Shown: positions 19,468 through 32,459 of the stretch, one piece after another
How positions within the stretch are numbered: position 1 is the first letter of the stretch
Layout of the letters: every line of letters starts with the position of its first letter
Origin: Vicia villosa
Lineage: Eukaryota > Streptophyta > Magnoliopsida > Fabales > Fabaceae
Direction of reading: 5' to 3'
DNA: 64,000 bases
NCBI RefSeq assembly: GCF_029867415.1
Contig: NC_081180.1
Location: 237,275,823 to 237,339,822, forward strand
Position numbers and translations under genes: made by a program
Notes under the pieces: model-generated
Seen by the model: only the letters and a program-made list of their open reading frames with translations
Told to the model about the DNA's origin: nothing
Database searches by the model: none

Positions 19468-22400
19468 ATTAACTATTGATAAACCCATTGAATGCAATAA
19501 CCCTATGCCCTCTCCCAACTTTGAGTTTCCTGTGTTCGAAGCCGAAGAAGAGGAAGAAGAGGAGATCCCGGACGAGATCTCTCGATTACTTAAGCACGAG
19601 GAAAGAGCCATTCTGCCTCACAAAGAGCCTTTAGAAAGAATCAATTTGGGTTCTGAAGAAGACAAAAAAAGAAGTGACCATTGGATCGCTGCTTGATGCT
19701 GATATCAAGAGTAAGTTGACAGACCTTCTCAAAGAATATGTTGACGTGTTTGCCTGGTCCTACCAATACATGCCTGAGTTGGATACCAATATTGTTCAGC
19801 ATTACTTGCCATTGAAGCCAGAATGTCAGCCAGTTAAGCAGAAATTGCGAAGGACTCACCCTGATATGGCTAACAAGATCAAAACAGAAGTTCAAAAGCA
19901 ACTCGACGCAGGTTTTCTAGTCACCTCTGAGTATCCTCAATGGTTGGCCAACATAGTGCCAGTTCCAAAGAAAGATGGCAAAGTCAGAATGTGTGTTGAC
20001 TACCGTGATTTGAACAAGGCCAGTCCAAAAGATGACTTTCCATTACCACATATTGACATGCTAGTTGATAACACCGCTAAATTCAACGTCTTTTCCTTCA
20101 TGGACGGGTTCTCCGGTTATAATCAGATCAAGATGGCTCCTGAAGACATGGAGAAGACATCTTTCATCACCCCATGGGGTACATTTTGCTACAAAGTGAT
20201 GCCATTTGGATTAAAGAATGCAGGCGCAACTTACCAAAGGGAGATGACTACTCTCTTTCATGACATGATGCATAAAGAAATTGAAGTTTATGTGGACGAC
20301 ATGATAGCCAAGTCCAGCACAGAAGAAGAACATATTGAATACCTTTTGAAGTTGTTTCAACGACTAAGGAAATATCAGCTTCGCTTGAATCCTAACAAAT
20401 GTACTTTTGGGGTTAGATCTGGAAAACTCTTGGGTTTCATTGTCAGCCAAAGAGGTATTGAAGTAGATCCCGACAAAGTCAGAGCTATTCAAGAGATGCC
20501 TGCACCAAAAACTGAAAAGCAAGTAAGAGGATTTCTCGGACGATTGAACTATATCTCCAGATTCATCTCTCAAATGACTGCTACTTGTGGGCCAATTTTC
20601 AAGCTTCTCCGCAAAGATCAAGGGGTTGTATGGACTGAAGATTGCCAGAAAGCGTTCGACAGTATCAAAGAGTACCTGTTAGAACCACCAATATTGATTC
20701 CTCCAGTTGAAGGAGGACCATTAATCATGTACCTTACCGTATTGGAAGAATCCATGGGTTGCATGCTTGGACAGCAAGATGAAACCGGTAAGAAGGAGCA
20801 TGCCATCTATTATCTGAGTAAGAAATTCACAGATTGTGAGTCTCGTTACTCCATGCTCGAAAAAACATGTTGTGCTTTGGCTTGGGCTTCAAAACGTCTC
20901 CGCCAATACATGATCAACAATACTACTTGGTTAATCTCCAAAATGGATCCGATCAAGTACGTCTTTGAAAAGCCTGCCTTAACAGGAAGGATTGCCCGAT
21001 GGCAAATGCTGTTATCTGAGTATGACATTGAGTACCGTGCTCAAAAAGCGGTCAAAGGAAGCATTCTCGCCGATCACTTGGCGCATCAACCAATTAATGA
21101 ATATCAATCTCTTAAGTTTGACTTTCCTGATGAAGATGTCATGTACTTGAAGATGAAAGATTGTGACGAACCGTTACCTGAAGAAGGTCCTGATCCTGGA
21201 TCAAGATGGGGCCTAATTTTCGATGGAGCTGTTAACGCTTTTGGCAATGGAATTGGGGCAATCATCATCACTCCCAAGGGTACTCATATCCCGTTCTCCG
21301 CCAGATTGCTATTTGATTGCACCAACAACATCGCAGAATATGAAGCTTGTATCATGGGTATCGAAGAAGCCATTGACTTAAGGATCAAGATCCTAGACAT
21401 ATATGGAGATTCAGCCCTTGTGATCAACCAAATCAAAGACAAGTGGGAAACTTACCACCCTGGCTTGATTCCTTACAGAGATTATGCAAGACGTCTGTTG
21501 ACTTTCTTCAACAAGGTTGAATTGCATCATATACCTCGAGATCAGAATCGAATGGCAGACGCCTTGGCTACTTTATCTTCCATGTTCAAAGTCAATCATT
21601 GGAACGATATGCCTAAAGTCAGAATTATGCGCCTTGAAAGGCCCGCCTATGTGTTTGCAACTGAAGCAATCATCGATGATAAACCGTGGTTCCACGACAT
21701 CAAACACTTCCTTCAAACTCAAGAGTACCCACTTGGGGCATCAAACAAAGATAAGAAAACTCTAAGGAGGCTTTCTGGCAGTTTCTTCCTGAACGGAGAT
21801 GTGCTATACAAAAGAAACTTCGACATGGTTTTGCTCAGATGCGTGGATAGACACGAAGCAGACATGTTAATGCATGAAGTGCATGAAGGGTCCTTTGGAA
21901 CTCATTCAAATGGGCATGCAATGTCCAAAAAGATCTTAAGAGCAGGATACTATTGGTTGACAATGGAATCTGATTGTTATAAACACGTGAAGAGATGTCA
22001 CAAGTGCCAGATCTATGCAGATAAGATCCATGTGCCACCGACTCTACTCAACGTTCTATCATCTCCATGGCCTTTTTCCATGTGGGGTATCGACATGATC
22101 AGAATGATCGAACCAAAAGCTTCAAACGGTCATCGTTTCATCTTGGTGGCTATTGATTACTTCACCAAATGGGTCGAAGCAGCATCTTACGCCAATGTTA
22201 CAAGACAAGTGGTTGTGAGGTTTATCAAGAATAACATCATTTGCAGATATGGTATTCCCAACAAGATCATTACTGACAATGGTTCAAACTTGAACAACAA
22301 GATGATGAAAGAATTATGTGAGGAATTCAAGATTGAGCATCATAACTCTTCTCCTTACAGACCAAAAATGAACGGCGCCTTGGAAGCCGCTAACAAGAAC

Positions 22401-22934
22401 ATTAAGAAGATCGTCCAAAAAATGGTCGTCACTTACAAAGACTGGCACGAAATGCTGCCATTTGCTTTACATGGGTACCGTACTTCAGTGCGTACTTCAA
22501 CAGGGGAAACTCCCTTTTCTCTAGTATACGGCATGGAAGCTGTGCTCCCCGTAGAGGTTGAAATACCATCAATGAGAGTCCTCATGGAGACTAAGTTATC
22601 AGAGGCTGAATGGTGCCAAAGCAGATACGATCAGTTGAACTTAATCGAAGAAAAACGTATGACTGCTCTATGCCATGGACAGTTATACCAAGCAAGGATG
22701 AAACAAGCCTTCAACAAAAAGGTTCGACCTCGTGAATTTCGAGAAGGCGACCTCGTGCTTAAAAAGATCTTGTCTTTTCAACCAGATTCTAGGGGCAAAT
22801 GGTCTCCTAATTACGAAGGCCCGTATGTTGTCAAAAGAACATTTTCTGGCGGCGCCATGACTTTTGCAACCATGGATGGTGATGAACTCCCACATCCTGT
22901 GAATGCTGATGCAGTCAAGAAATACTTTGTCTAA
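19468..22934 (+). CDS. pol: Ogre pol: RT, RNase H, second RNase H, integrase
   Basis: The exon opens LTIDKPIECN with an acidic run, then is shifted by an extra A in a seven-A tract (19664-19670). The main frame runs from the ATG at 19674 (1086 residues). RT: RMCVDYRDLNKASPKDDFPL and YVDD at 206-209. The native RNase H follows (GCMLGQQDETGKKEHAIYYL). A second, archaeal-type RNase H has D517 (FDGA), the E of NNIAEYEA, GDSALV and ADAL, all four acidic residues. Integrase: HHCC zinc domain (H...HSNGH, RCHKCQ), then D807, D868 and E904 with exactly 35 residues between the last two. The C-terminus ends PHPVNADAVKKYFV. Apart from the 5' frameshift the domains look intact. Expression as gag-pro-pol would need the intron removed. 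Confidence 0.93.
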
Positions 22935-22956
22935 AAAATACAAAAGAACAGCTCGG

Positions 22957-23103
22957 TAGGTCGAAAACCCGCAAAGGGCGACTTAGGCAAAAATGAGCGT
23001 CTCGGTGGACTGAAAACCCGAAAGGGCGGTCCAGGGAAAAATTAGAGACAATAAACAGAAAAAAATTCATCCTGGTAGATTGAAAACCTGAAAGGGCAAT
23101 CTA
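22957..23103 (+). repeat. Three tandem hairpins with covarying stems, downstream of pol
   Basis: Three units have the same plan: 7-nt stem arm, AAAA, a 3-nt inner arm, a GAAA loop (GCAAA in unit 1), GGG, 7-nt stem arm. Positions are 22957-22985, 23006-23033 and 23076-23103. Left arms are UAGGUCG, UGGACUG and UAGAUUG; right arms CGACUUA, CGGUCCA and CAAUCUA. All 21 outer positions pair (19 Watson-Crick, 2 G-U), although four of the seven pairs differ between units. Each unit is preceded by C[UC][CU]GG and followed by GG[CG]AAAAAU. No function is known to me. Confidence 0.85.
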
Positions 23104-24976
23104 GGCAAAAATTAAGGATTTATGACAAAGTAACTGCATCAGTCCATACTTCGTCACCTGAAGAGTCTTTTTCATCAAAGGATCTTCGATCAAATCATCG
23201 CCAATCTGAAGCGACAAGCACAGTTGGAACTCAAAGTTGTTAGGGGGAATAGTGGTTATTGCTTTCAATGTAGCCTTTTCCGCATAATTACCATTTCCAA
23301 CTTTTGTAAATACTCTATGGAATCACGCCTTTAGCTGATTACCATCCTATTAAATAAATTTGAGCCTTGTGCCCATTTGTTTGCAATCTTTAATTTCTTT
23401 CAGCTTGCAAAATGACGCTTTAATTGTGTTATTCACTTTTGAAAGAAAAAAGAAAAAATAAGTTTTAAATGAATTTACTTTCCTTTTCAAAATAAAAGCG
23501 AAACTTTCCTTTGAATTGTGAACAACGGAAGGAACATCAACAGCTGTCTCCATAGGATGAATCAAAGATTATGACAGGAAAAGCAATTACCCCTTGAGGT
23601 AAAGAAGCTCTTCTATCCCCAGATAAGAAGCTCTTCTATCCCCAATGAAGAAGATCTCCAATCTCCAGTGAAGAAGTTCTTCCATCTCAATAAGAAAAGA
23701 TGCTTACCTTCCCCAGCGAAGTCTAAAGCACGCAGCATCATTCATCACCTGTGTCATCTACACCGTGTTGAAGAACATTTACCAAGTATCTGGTTGTATT
23801 GCGACGTCGATCCTTCTCCAGTACATGCTTCTCTATCTGTCAGTATCGTCAGCATGCATGCGACATTCATGACATTCATCATATTTGCATCATTTATGCA
23901 TTCTTGCATTTTTCAAATGTTTGTTTTGAAATCACTTGTTTAGGATATATCTATCCTCAAAAAAAAAAAGAGAAGAAAAAGAAAAGAAAGAAAAGAAACA
24001 AGTATGGGTGTGTCATCTCTCCAAGTAGGTTGTCACCCATAAGCAGAAAAGAACATATTCTTTCTCCAGCTCCCCACTGAGATCATTCCTCGTGGAAGAA
24101 GGTTTCTTTAGTTTCTCCTCTCAAAACGAAGGAGAAAATCCCCAGTTGAGTTCATTCCTCATTGGGTACAAAGTCTTGTTTGACTGTTTCTTTCCAATTC
24201 ATTCTTGGTTAGAACCTTGTCTTTACCAAAATTCAAATTCTGATTCCCCAAATAGAGTCGTGAAAAGCAGACAATAAGCAATAGCCTCATCATCCGAGCA
24301 GCTTATGTCTCTTTCAAAAGATTTTTCCTCTCAAGGAAATCAATCATGAAGACCATGTGACAATCAGGGCCTTATTACTGTTCACAAGGCTGAATAACCA
24401 GTAATTTCCCTAGCAAAGTCTCCAGAATCATTTTATCACTCGGCTGATAATTGATCTTGTCTTCAGAACCACTATCACAAGGCTGGTAGTCGGTAACCTT
24501 TTTGTTCTGGTTATATTATTCAACATGTCTATCACCATGCTGATAGTCGGTAATATTAATCGAACCTTTGAAACTCTTTTTACCTCGTCAAGTCTATCAC
24601 CATACTGATAGTCGGTAATCTAGTTTCATACCCTTCACCTTCGCATTATTAAACAAGTCTATCCCCATGTTGATAGTCGATAATGTCGATAGGTAAGCTT
24701 TTCTTACAAAGCTATCATTCCCCGGTGAAGCATACACTTGCTTTCCCGAAAAACGGATTTCTTCCTAAAACGGATTGAGGCATCCTTCCCGGTCTCTTGT
24801 CCCTAGTGGAGTCAGTTCTTGATATCCCCTCGGTAAAGACATCCTTGCATCATTCGCAATTTTGGTATCTTAGGTCCAAAATTTGCGTCTTCTGATATTT
24901 AAGTCTCTTCCACCCTATCAAAACGAAGATTTTCAATCTTCATATCTCAGGTTGAAGAAACTTAAATAATGGCATC
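23104..24976 (+). other. Ogre non-coding region between the hairpins and the 3' LTR
   Basis: No coding gene. It includes a short direct repeat gaagctcttctatcccca (about 23605-23645) followed by related gaagaag...ctcca units, a purine-rich run near 23960-24000, and the CTATCA hairpin series at 24472-24683. Directly before the 3' LTR the sequence is gaagaaacttaaataatggcatc, which is not a clear polypurine tract. Confidence 0.6.
24472..24683 (+). repeat. Four CTATCA...TGATAGTCGGTAA hairpin repeats
   Basis: Units at 24472-24496, 24529-24553, 24594-24618 and 24659-24683, spaced 57, 65 and 65 bp. Each has an inverted repeat (CTATCA/TGATAG in units 2 and 3, near-perfect in 1 and 4) with a 6-nt loop and a conserved tail GTCGGTAA (GTCGATAA in unit 4). 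Loops vary (CAAGGC, CCATGC, CCATAC). Confidence 0.7.
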
Positions 24977-27900
24977 TGTCATACCCCAATTTTTGACCTA
25001 AGATACCACCTCATATCATTTGCATATGCATCATTTGCATCTCTAACAAATTGCATAGTTTGTGTTTGCTACTTGTGACTTAGCAGGGTTTAATCAAGAA
25101 ATCACTCATCAGTACAAGTAACAATCAATTAGGGTTTTGTTCTCCCTTCATCTCAAAAGAATTATCTTCATCAACAATCAACATTTGGTCCTCAAAGTTT
25201 CATTTCAGCAAGCTCAAAAGCTCTGAATCAACCAGATTAGGGTTTTGACTGAAGACAGTATACTCCTGACTTTTGCTCAGGATTTGACCTAATGACTTGG
25301 GACATGACCTCAAGACCCCAAGTACATCATTTTGACCTAATATATTGACTCAAGACATCTCCTACACCAGGATTGATCAACAGTGAAATTTCAAATCATC
25401 AGATTAGGGTTTTGAACTATCAGGGACTGAAATCAGGGATCACATTTGGGAAACCCTAAAAATCCCCAGGAAGTCACTCAAAGGTTTCAATCATCTTCAA
25501 ATAATCCCTATGGCAATATCCAATGGAAATTACATCTTAATTCAAGATCCACAGTCATCAATTTCATCAGGTCGACAATTAGGGTTTTTGACCTAATTCA
25601 CTTGAACCACTGACTTTTTAATCAGAACATGGTGCCACAACTTAAACCATGACTCAAGGTCCTCCAATAACTCAACATGATCCATTCATACCATTCATTT
25701 GGTGAGGATAGCCTGGTTCATTTGAAATCTCCAGAAACGCGATTCATCTGAAAAAGTCAACTGTACAAGATCACCATTGACTTTTGGGGAATTTTGGTCA
25801 ACCATGACTTTTGAAGTTTTGAATCATCAATATATGATATATGACGTCATTTGATCAAGAAAAATCAAGAAAATCAATCAAGAATCAAAAAGTCAAAGGT
25901 TTGACTTTCCATACTTAGAAAATTTTCTAAGTGTTTTTCAATGGTTTTTTCCAAACTTTGGAAGGGAATTTCTCAAAATTTCACCTACAAACTGAAAAAA
26001 ACTTCCAACATGAAAGTTGTAGATTTTGATCCAATAAACAACTTTGCCACATATGATGATTTTCCAAAAGATCAACCATTTAAGAGATATGGAGCTTCAA
26101 AGTTGGTATCTTTTGAAAATTTCACTTAAAATCTCACTTTCTTCAAAGTTCATGGATCTTTTTCACCCATTTCCTTAAAGGTCTTGAAGAAACTTCCAAC
26201 TAGGGTTTTGAAGTACATAACATAAGCTTTCCAAAATGTCCAAGAGCATGAAAAAATATGGAGTGTAGCCATGGTTTTGAATTTTGTCATTAGAGGTCAT
26301 TATGCATGAAATTTCAAACCATTTTCACTAAGTTTCAATACTATATGGCCTATAACACAAGTGATGACACACCAATGCAATAATTGAGAGATATTTTCTG
26401 GTTTAAGATCAGATAGGAAAGAGATAAGAAGCTTGGCAAATAACCATGGTTAAGTCACTTTTAACCATTTGCATTAAATGTAAAGATTCCATTTTATCTC
26501 CAAATGCCAAATCACCATTCCTTGATCAACTTACAAAGCTCTGAGTTCAGAACTCTTGGCCTATAAATAGAGGTCCAAACTCCATTCAAAATCACACCAA
26601 AACCTCACAAATTATAGGTTTTCTCTTTCTTTCTTAGAATGCAAGTTTCTTAAGTTTCAAGAAGGTAGAAATTCCAACCTCCAAATCCTTGAAGTTCTGG
26701 CCAAAGTGATGATTCCAACAACTTCTAAACATCAATTAGGAAGTGTTTGAACCACTCACACACCTCAAATTACCCTAAAACTCAGAATTGCATTTCAAAC
26801 TCCATATGAACACATAATGAGCCTTATCATGCCAATTTTCATTCTAGCTCATTTCTGTCCAAGTTAAACATCCAAACACATTCCATATACCATATATGAA
26901 CTATCCCAACCATCACCAACAATCTGAAACACCTCCATCATCAAATTCGTTCCTCACTTGAGCCATACTGCAGATTGGGTACCATAGCTTGATCAAGAGG
27001 TTTCCAGTTCATTCCAAGACTTCAAACATGTTCCCTAAGGTCCATTGAAGCTGTCCAGATTGAGCAACAACATCTGTAACACCTCCAGGCACGATTTCAA
27101 TTTCCAGTTTTGCCATTTTTAAGGTGAGTTCTCATGAACTTCAAACTCATACATACATGCATCATAAATGAAATATTGATATACCATCTTGTTTCTGCAC
27201 CTATGAGGATCATTAACCCTCAATCAATTGCATCATATCATGATCATACACGATTTCACAATGATTTGTCATATTAGGGTTCTTCGTGTTCATCAGAAAA
27301 TTGATAGCCCTAGGGTAAAAATAAATGAAATTAAAGATCACCATCATGATCCTTGTGAAAAACCGAGCAAGATAGACCCTTTACTTGATCAATTTGGTCC
27401 AGTTTCAAAGATTTTTGAAAATCAAATTAGGGTGTGTTCTTGGCGCCATTTTTGTTCAGGAAATTCAAATATTTCATTTTAAAATATAATTAAATGGAGG
27501 CATACATATAACAAGCTGCGCGCGCAGCTCAGTTGGTCATTGTTTTGGTTGGCAAGCGTGGGTTCAAGCCCTAGTGAAGACAAAACCAAATTTTTTACAA
27601 CTATTTTTCTTCATTTTCTTAACAACTTTATTAATTAATTTAACCAATCAAACTAATTCATTTTCACTTCATTTTTTACACACTCTTTATTTAACACATA
27701 TATTTTATGAATATCCAAAAAAATCACAAAAAAATATTTATTTAATACATTTTTAATTAGGTTTAAAATGACATGTTTTTAAGTGTTTTTAAAATACTTT
27801 AAATATTGTTTTTCATTTGATTTTTCAAACTTAATCATTTGTAAATATTTTGTGATCAAACCCTAATCATTTAGGTGTTAATTAAGTATAATCTTTGTGT

Positions 27901-29929
27901 TTATCTTAATTAATTTGATTTCTGTCAAAATTTCAAACTGTTTTAAAACAAACGATCACAGTTTTTCAAAACGATAAACCACTTCTTTTTGGTTTTCTTT
28001 TCAAAAGAAACTATTGATTAAATCTTTTTGGATTGATCGATTGATTTTCAAAATACCATGGGCCTCCATGTAGGTATAAGTCTCGAGCCCCTTTTGTACA
28101 TACCCATTCCTTTTTCTTTGTACAGTTTTTCTTTAAACAGAAAACTTCTTTCAAAACAAAACTTTCAAAGCTTTTCAAACGACGAAACCTCGCGTTTTTA
28201 ACAGAACAATCAACCATGTTTTATAAAATAAAACAGGGGCCTCCACATAGGTATAAGTCCCATTCCTGTACATGAAATTAGGTATTTCATTGTACACACA
28301 CCTTTTTGTATATATCTCGTTCAATTTGTTTTTTTAACTTCGAACAACAAATCAAAAAATGAAGGTTTTCTTTAAATCTTCCCAAAAATACCATGGGCCT
28401 CCATGTAGGTATAAGTCCCAAGCCCTGTTGTAAATACCTGTTTACATAGCTTTGAATAAACTCAATGGGCCTCTCCCCGAGTATAAGTCCCGAGCCCCCG
28501 TGTTTACAAACGGATCATGCTTACAGGTATATTTCCTTCATAAACTCCATTGTATACACACACCTTGACATATATATGTAATTGTTCATACTTGTTCATG
28601 TACTTGTTCATATTTGTTCGTACTTGTTCATATTTGTGATTGTGTTATATATGCTTGTTCAACTTAGTACAACACTAGGTTCCCCATAGCCTCCTATTGG
28701 GCTTCGTGCAAAGAATCTCCCTAGTTTAGGTTAGGACATGGAGTATGGTTTCCCGGTGAAATCGCTCTAAGAGCTCAAACCAACTATACCATGCCTCCTC
28801 TTGGGCTTCGTACAAATGACTTGTCCCTCCCATAGCCTCCTCTTGGGCTTACAATGCAAGGACCCTCGGTAGTCCCTCCCATAGCCTCCTCTTGGGCTTA
28901 CAATGCAAGGACCCTCGGATAGCCTCCTCTTGGGCTTCGTACAAGGACCCACGGGCTTCTTATAAGCATCCCCAATATCCAAATCAAATACCCTAGGAGA
29001 TTAGACATTTATCATCTCTATGATAGGAGTATCTCTTCTATATCATCACAAACAATCAATCAATCAATCAATCAACTTAACTTTTTTGCCACAAGGCTGA
29101 CTAATCAATCAAACCTTTTTGCCACCATACTGGCTGATTAATCAAAGTTTTTGTCACAAGGCTGACTTCATTGAAACTTTTGCCACAAGGCTGGCTGATT
29201 AATCAAAACTTTTTGTCACAAGGCTGACTTCATTGAAAGTTTTTGCCACAAGGCTGGCTAAAAAAAAACATCTTTATCATTCTAAGCACCATAAGTGGCA
29301 TGGCCCATGGCTTATAATGAAAAGATTTTCAAACAAAATCAAACAGATGTATGTGATGATTTAGATTAGATACATCGAACATTGAGATGACATTTGTCTC
29401 TTTTCCTTTGCTTCCACTAGCATAAGTGGGAACTACGATTGCTCTGACTTTCTCAACATCCCTTTGAGAATACGTAGGCACAAGGTCGTATCCTTGGCGA
29501 GCAAAACTTCTCCCTCAAACCATTCAAACCTTAGCACCCGTAGACCCGAGCTACAGATGCTCTGATTCCCTCTAAGGGATATGTATGCAGAGGATCGCGA
29601 TGATCTTTGCGAGCATAATCAAGCAAACACCCTAGGTCCCACCTATCTCGCAAGAACCCCAATAGCATAGAATGAAATGGACATAACAAAGAAACCTATA
29701 GAGTACTATAGATACGTTGGGTGCTAATACCTTCCCTTCGTATAACCAACCCTCTTACCCGGAATCTCTCCCCCACTTTTAAGGTTATTGCAGCTTTTTT
29801 CCTTTTCCTACTTTGGAAACAATAAAAAGTTTGGTCGAAACAAAAGAAAAATCATTTTTTTAGCACTCGAGCCCAAAGAAGGCATCAGGTGTCTCATCCC
29901 GAAAAAAGATACGATTTTTCCCCGCGACA
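24977..29929 (+). repeat. Ogre 3' LTR (4953 bp)
   Basis: Near-identical to the 5' LTR, with roughly 40-50 differences by eye, mainly transitions, plus the 8-bp deletion in the tRNA-like segment and a single-base deletion. It has the same TATA box (26562-26569), the GGGCCTCC series (about 28060-28500) and the CACAAGGCTGGCT array (about 29080-29265). Confidence 0.95.
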
Positions 29930-29934
29930 CGAGG
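29930..29934 (+). repeat. Target-site duplication of the Ogre element (right copy)
   Basis: CGAGG, identical to 7450-7454. Confidence 0.95.
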
Positions 29935-30779
29935 CACATGATGAAAGACATAATTCAATGAAGATATATCGTGGTACAAAAAGGTTGATATCAAAGATCA
30001 GAGTAAAATGCTTTGTGTTTATACACAAGAAAGATCATACATAACCAGAAGCAAATATAAAGAAGAATAAAGTAGAACTGAAGGCACAATATAAAGAAAG
30101 ATTATCATCTAGAATCCTTAGCCTTCATCAAAGTGATCAAAGCAAAGAATGCAAAGCAATAATCACTAAAGAGCAAGATAGGAAAAGCTCAATTCAGAAG
30201 AAAATATATGCAGAAGCCAACACAACGGTAGAAGTCCTTAAAAGCATACAATATTTATTTATTTCCATTGTGTAAACTTAGAATGTAAATTTGTGTATCT
30301 GCTTATCTAAAAAGCTCTCTTAAACACAAATTTGTTTTAACCAAGTTTGTTTGTTTTCCCTAAGAGACCATATGCGTCAGAATTCTTGAGATGTTAATGA
30401 GGATTTGTCATTGAGGTGGTTTTTCTCAAAAGACCAGTTGGGTCAGAATTTTTGAGATGCTAATGACCGTTTTTCTTTGAGGTTGTTTTCTTCAAGAGAC
30501 CACTTGGGTCGGAATTCTTGAGATATCAATGACGGTTTGTCATTGAGGTTGTAATCAAGATATTTGATTAGTGGATTAAGTTCTTATTGATAAGGAAATA
30601 TCACTCTCGTGGTGGACTGGACTAACCTAGTTAATAGTGAACTAGAATAAAATTAGTTGTGTCCTTTTTATTGTTGTTTACTTTGTGAATGAGTATTGTT
30701 TGATCCTTGGATGTTCGAAAAGATTTAATTCTAGAAACCCAATTCAAACCCCCTTTTCTTGTGTTTCATTGAACCTTCA
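29935..30779 (+). repeat. Right part of the split SIRE-like Copia LTR
   Basis: Continues from 7454 once the Ogre is removed. It ends in a segment with aaacccaattcaaaccccc and ttcttgtgttt, the typical end of legume SIRE-type LTRs, with a possible CTTCA terminus at 30779. I could not find a primer binding site or matching TSD after it, so a solo or truncated LTR is likely. Confidence 0.5.
30363..30550 (+). repeat. Three ~64-bp tandem repeats in the Copia LTR
   Basis: Units start near 30363, 30429 and 30493 and share gagacca..t..gtc.gaattcttgagat, then ...catgacggtttgtcattgaggt-like sequence. About 80% similar by eye. Confidence 0.7.
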
Positions 30780-31327
30780 CTATTCTCATACCGTCTCATC
30801 AACTTATACTTCAACACTCCTCTCTTCAAAAATGATACCAAGAATTTGGAGGATAACTATTCCGAGATCGCTAAATGCCCATCAAGACCGACCCAATTCT
30901 TAAACCCAATCCAACAAAGATTACTCCACTCACTAACAAACATAGGGACCTTCACTTCGTTATATGAAATAAGAACACACCCTCCTCCATAATCTACACC
31001 ATTGATCATCCAACAATCATCTCTAGTCCATGCGAGATCAAGATGGCATGATTCTAACCGTCTCATCTATATAAGTGCGACTCTTAGTCATGTCCATGTA
31101 TTCTTCTCATCCACAATTGTAATAGTTCCATCTCTTTCTCATATAATGACTTAAGCGTCAAAGTGTTAAACTTACAGGTACTCCATATCTGATTACTAGA
31201 GACTGTGACCGCCATATTAAAATTTTCTCTACAATAATCATCTTTAACCTTTCGTCTACTTTTGTATTTGTGTTCTAGTATAAAATAGTTACATGGTGAT
31301 TTTTCGCTATAAATTATATTTGGGTAA

Positions 31328-31330
<3 letters not shown>
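30780..31330. other. Unassigned DNA with possible minus-strand protein remnant
   Basis: Minus-strand reading gives open stretches such as YGGGCVLISYNEVKVPMF, CWIGFKNWVGLDGHL and LYEKEMELLQLWMRRIHG in changing frames. They look like decayed coding DNA, but I do not recognise a family. Confidence 0.3.

Positions 31331-31384
<54 letters not shown>
31331..31384. repeat. (TA)27 microsatellite
   Basis: Uninterrupted TA dinucleotides directly adjoining the left end of a fold-back element. Confidence 0.95.
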
Positions 31385-32389
<1,005 letters not shown>

Positions 32390-32459
32390 AGAAATATTGT
32401 TACTCAAAGAGTAAGTAATTACAACTTATTTCAAATCTTGACCATTAATTTTTCTCAAT

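Larger units (their letters stand above)
7455..29929 (+). mobile_element. Complete Ogre-type (Ty3/gypsy, Tat lineage) LTR retrotransposon, 22.5 kb
   Basis: The layout is 5' LTR 7455-12416, PBS 12423-12440, leader, ORF1 (13219-14774), gag-pro (15079-19116), putative intron (19113-19467), RT-RNase H-RNase H-integrase (19468-22934), a 2-kb non-coding region with tandem hairpins, and 3' LTR 24977-29929. The size, the ~5-kb LTRs, the extra ORF before gag, the intron between pro and RT and the second archaeal-type RNase H are the published hallmarks of Ogre. The two LTRs differ by only about 1% by eye, so insertion is recent, yet every coding unit has at least one lesion. This copy could move only with proteins supplied by others. 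Confidence 0.95.

Noticed and set aside
22957..24683. CRISPR-like array
   Set aside because: Few units, unequal spacing, plant retrotransposon context; these are structured tandem repeats of an LTR element.
30685..30992. Two overlapping 72- and 77-aa plus-strand frames
   Set aside because: They lie across the end of the Copia LTR and have no domain, repeat or codon signal.
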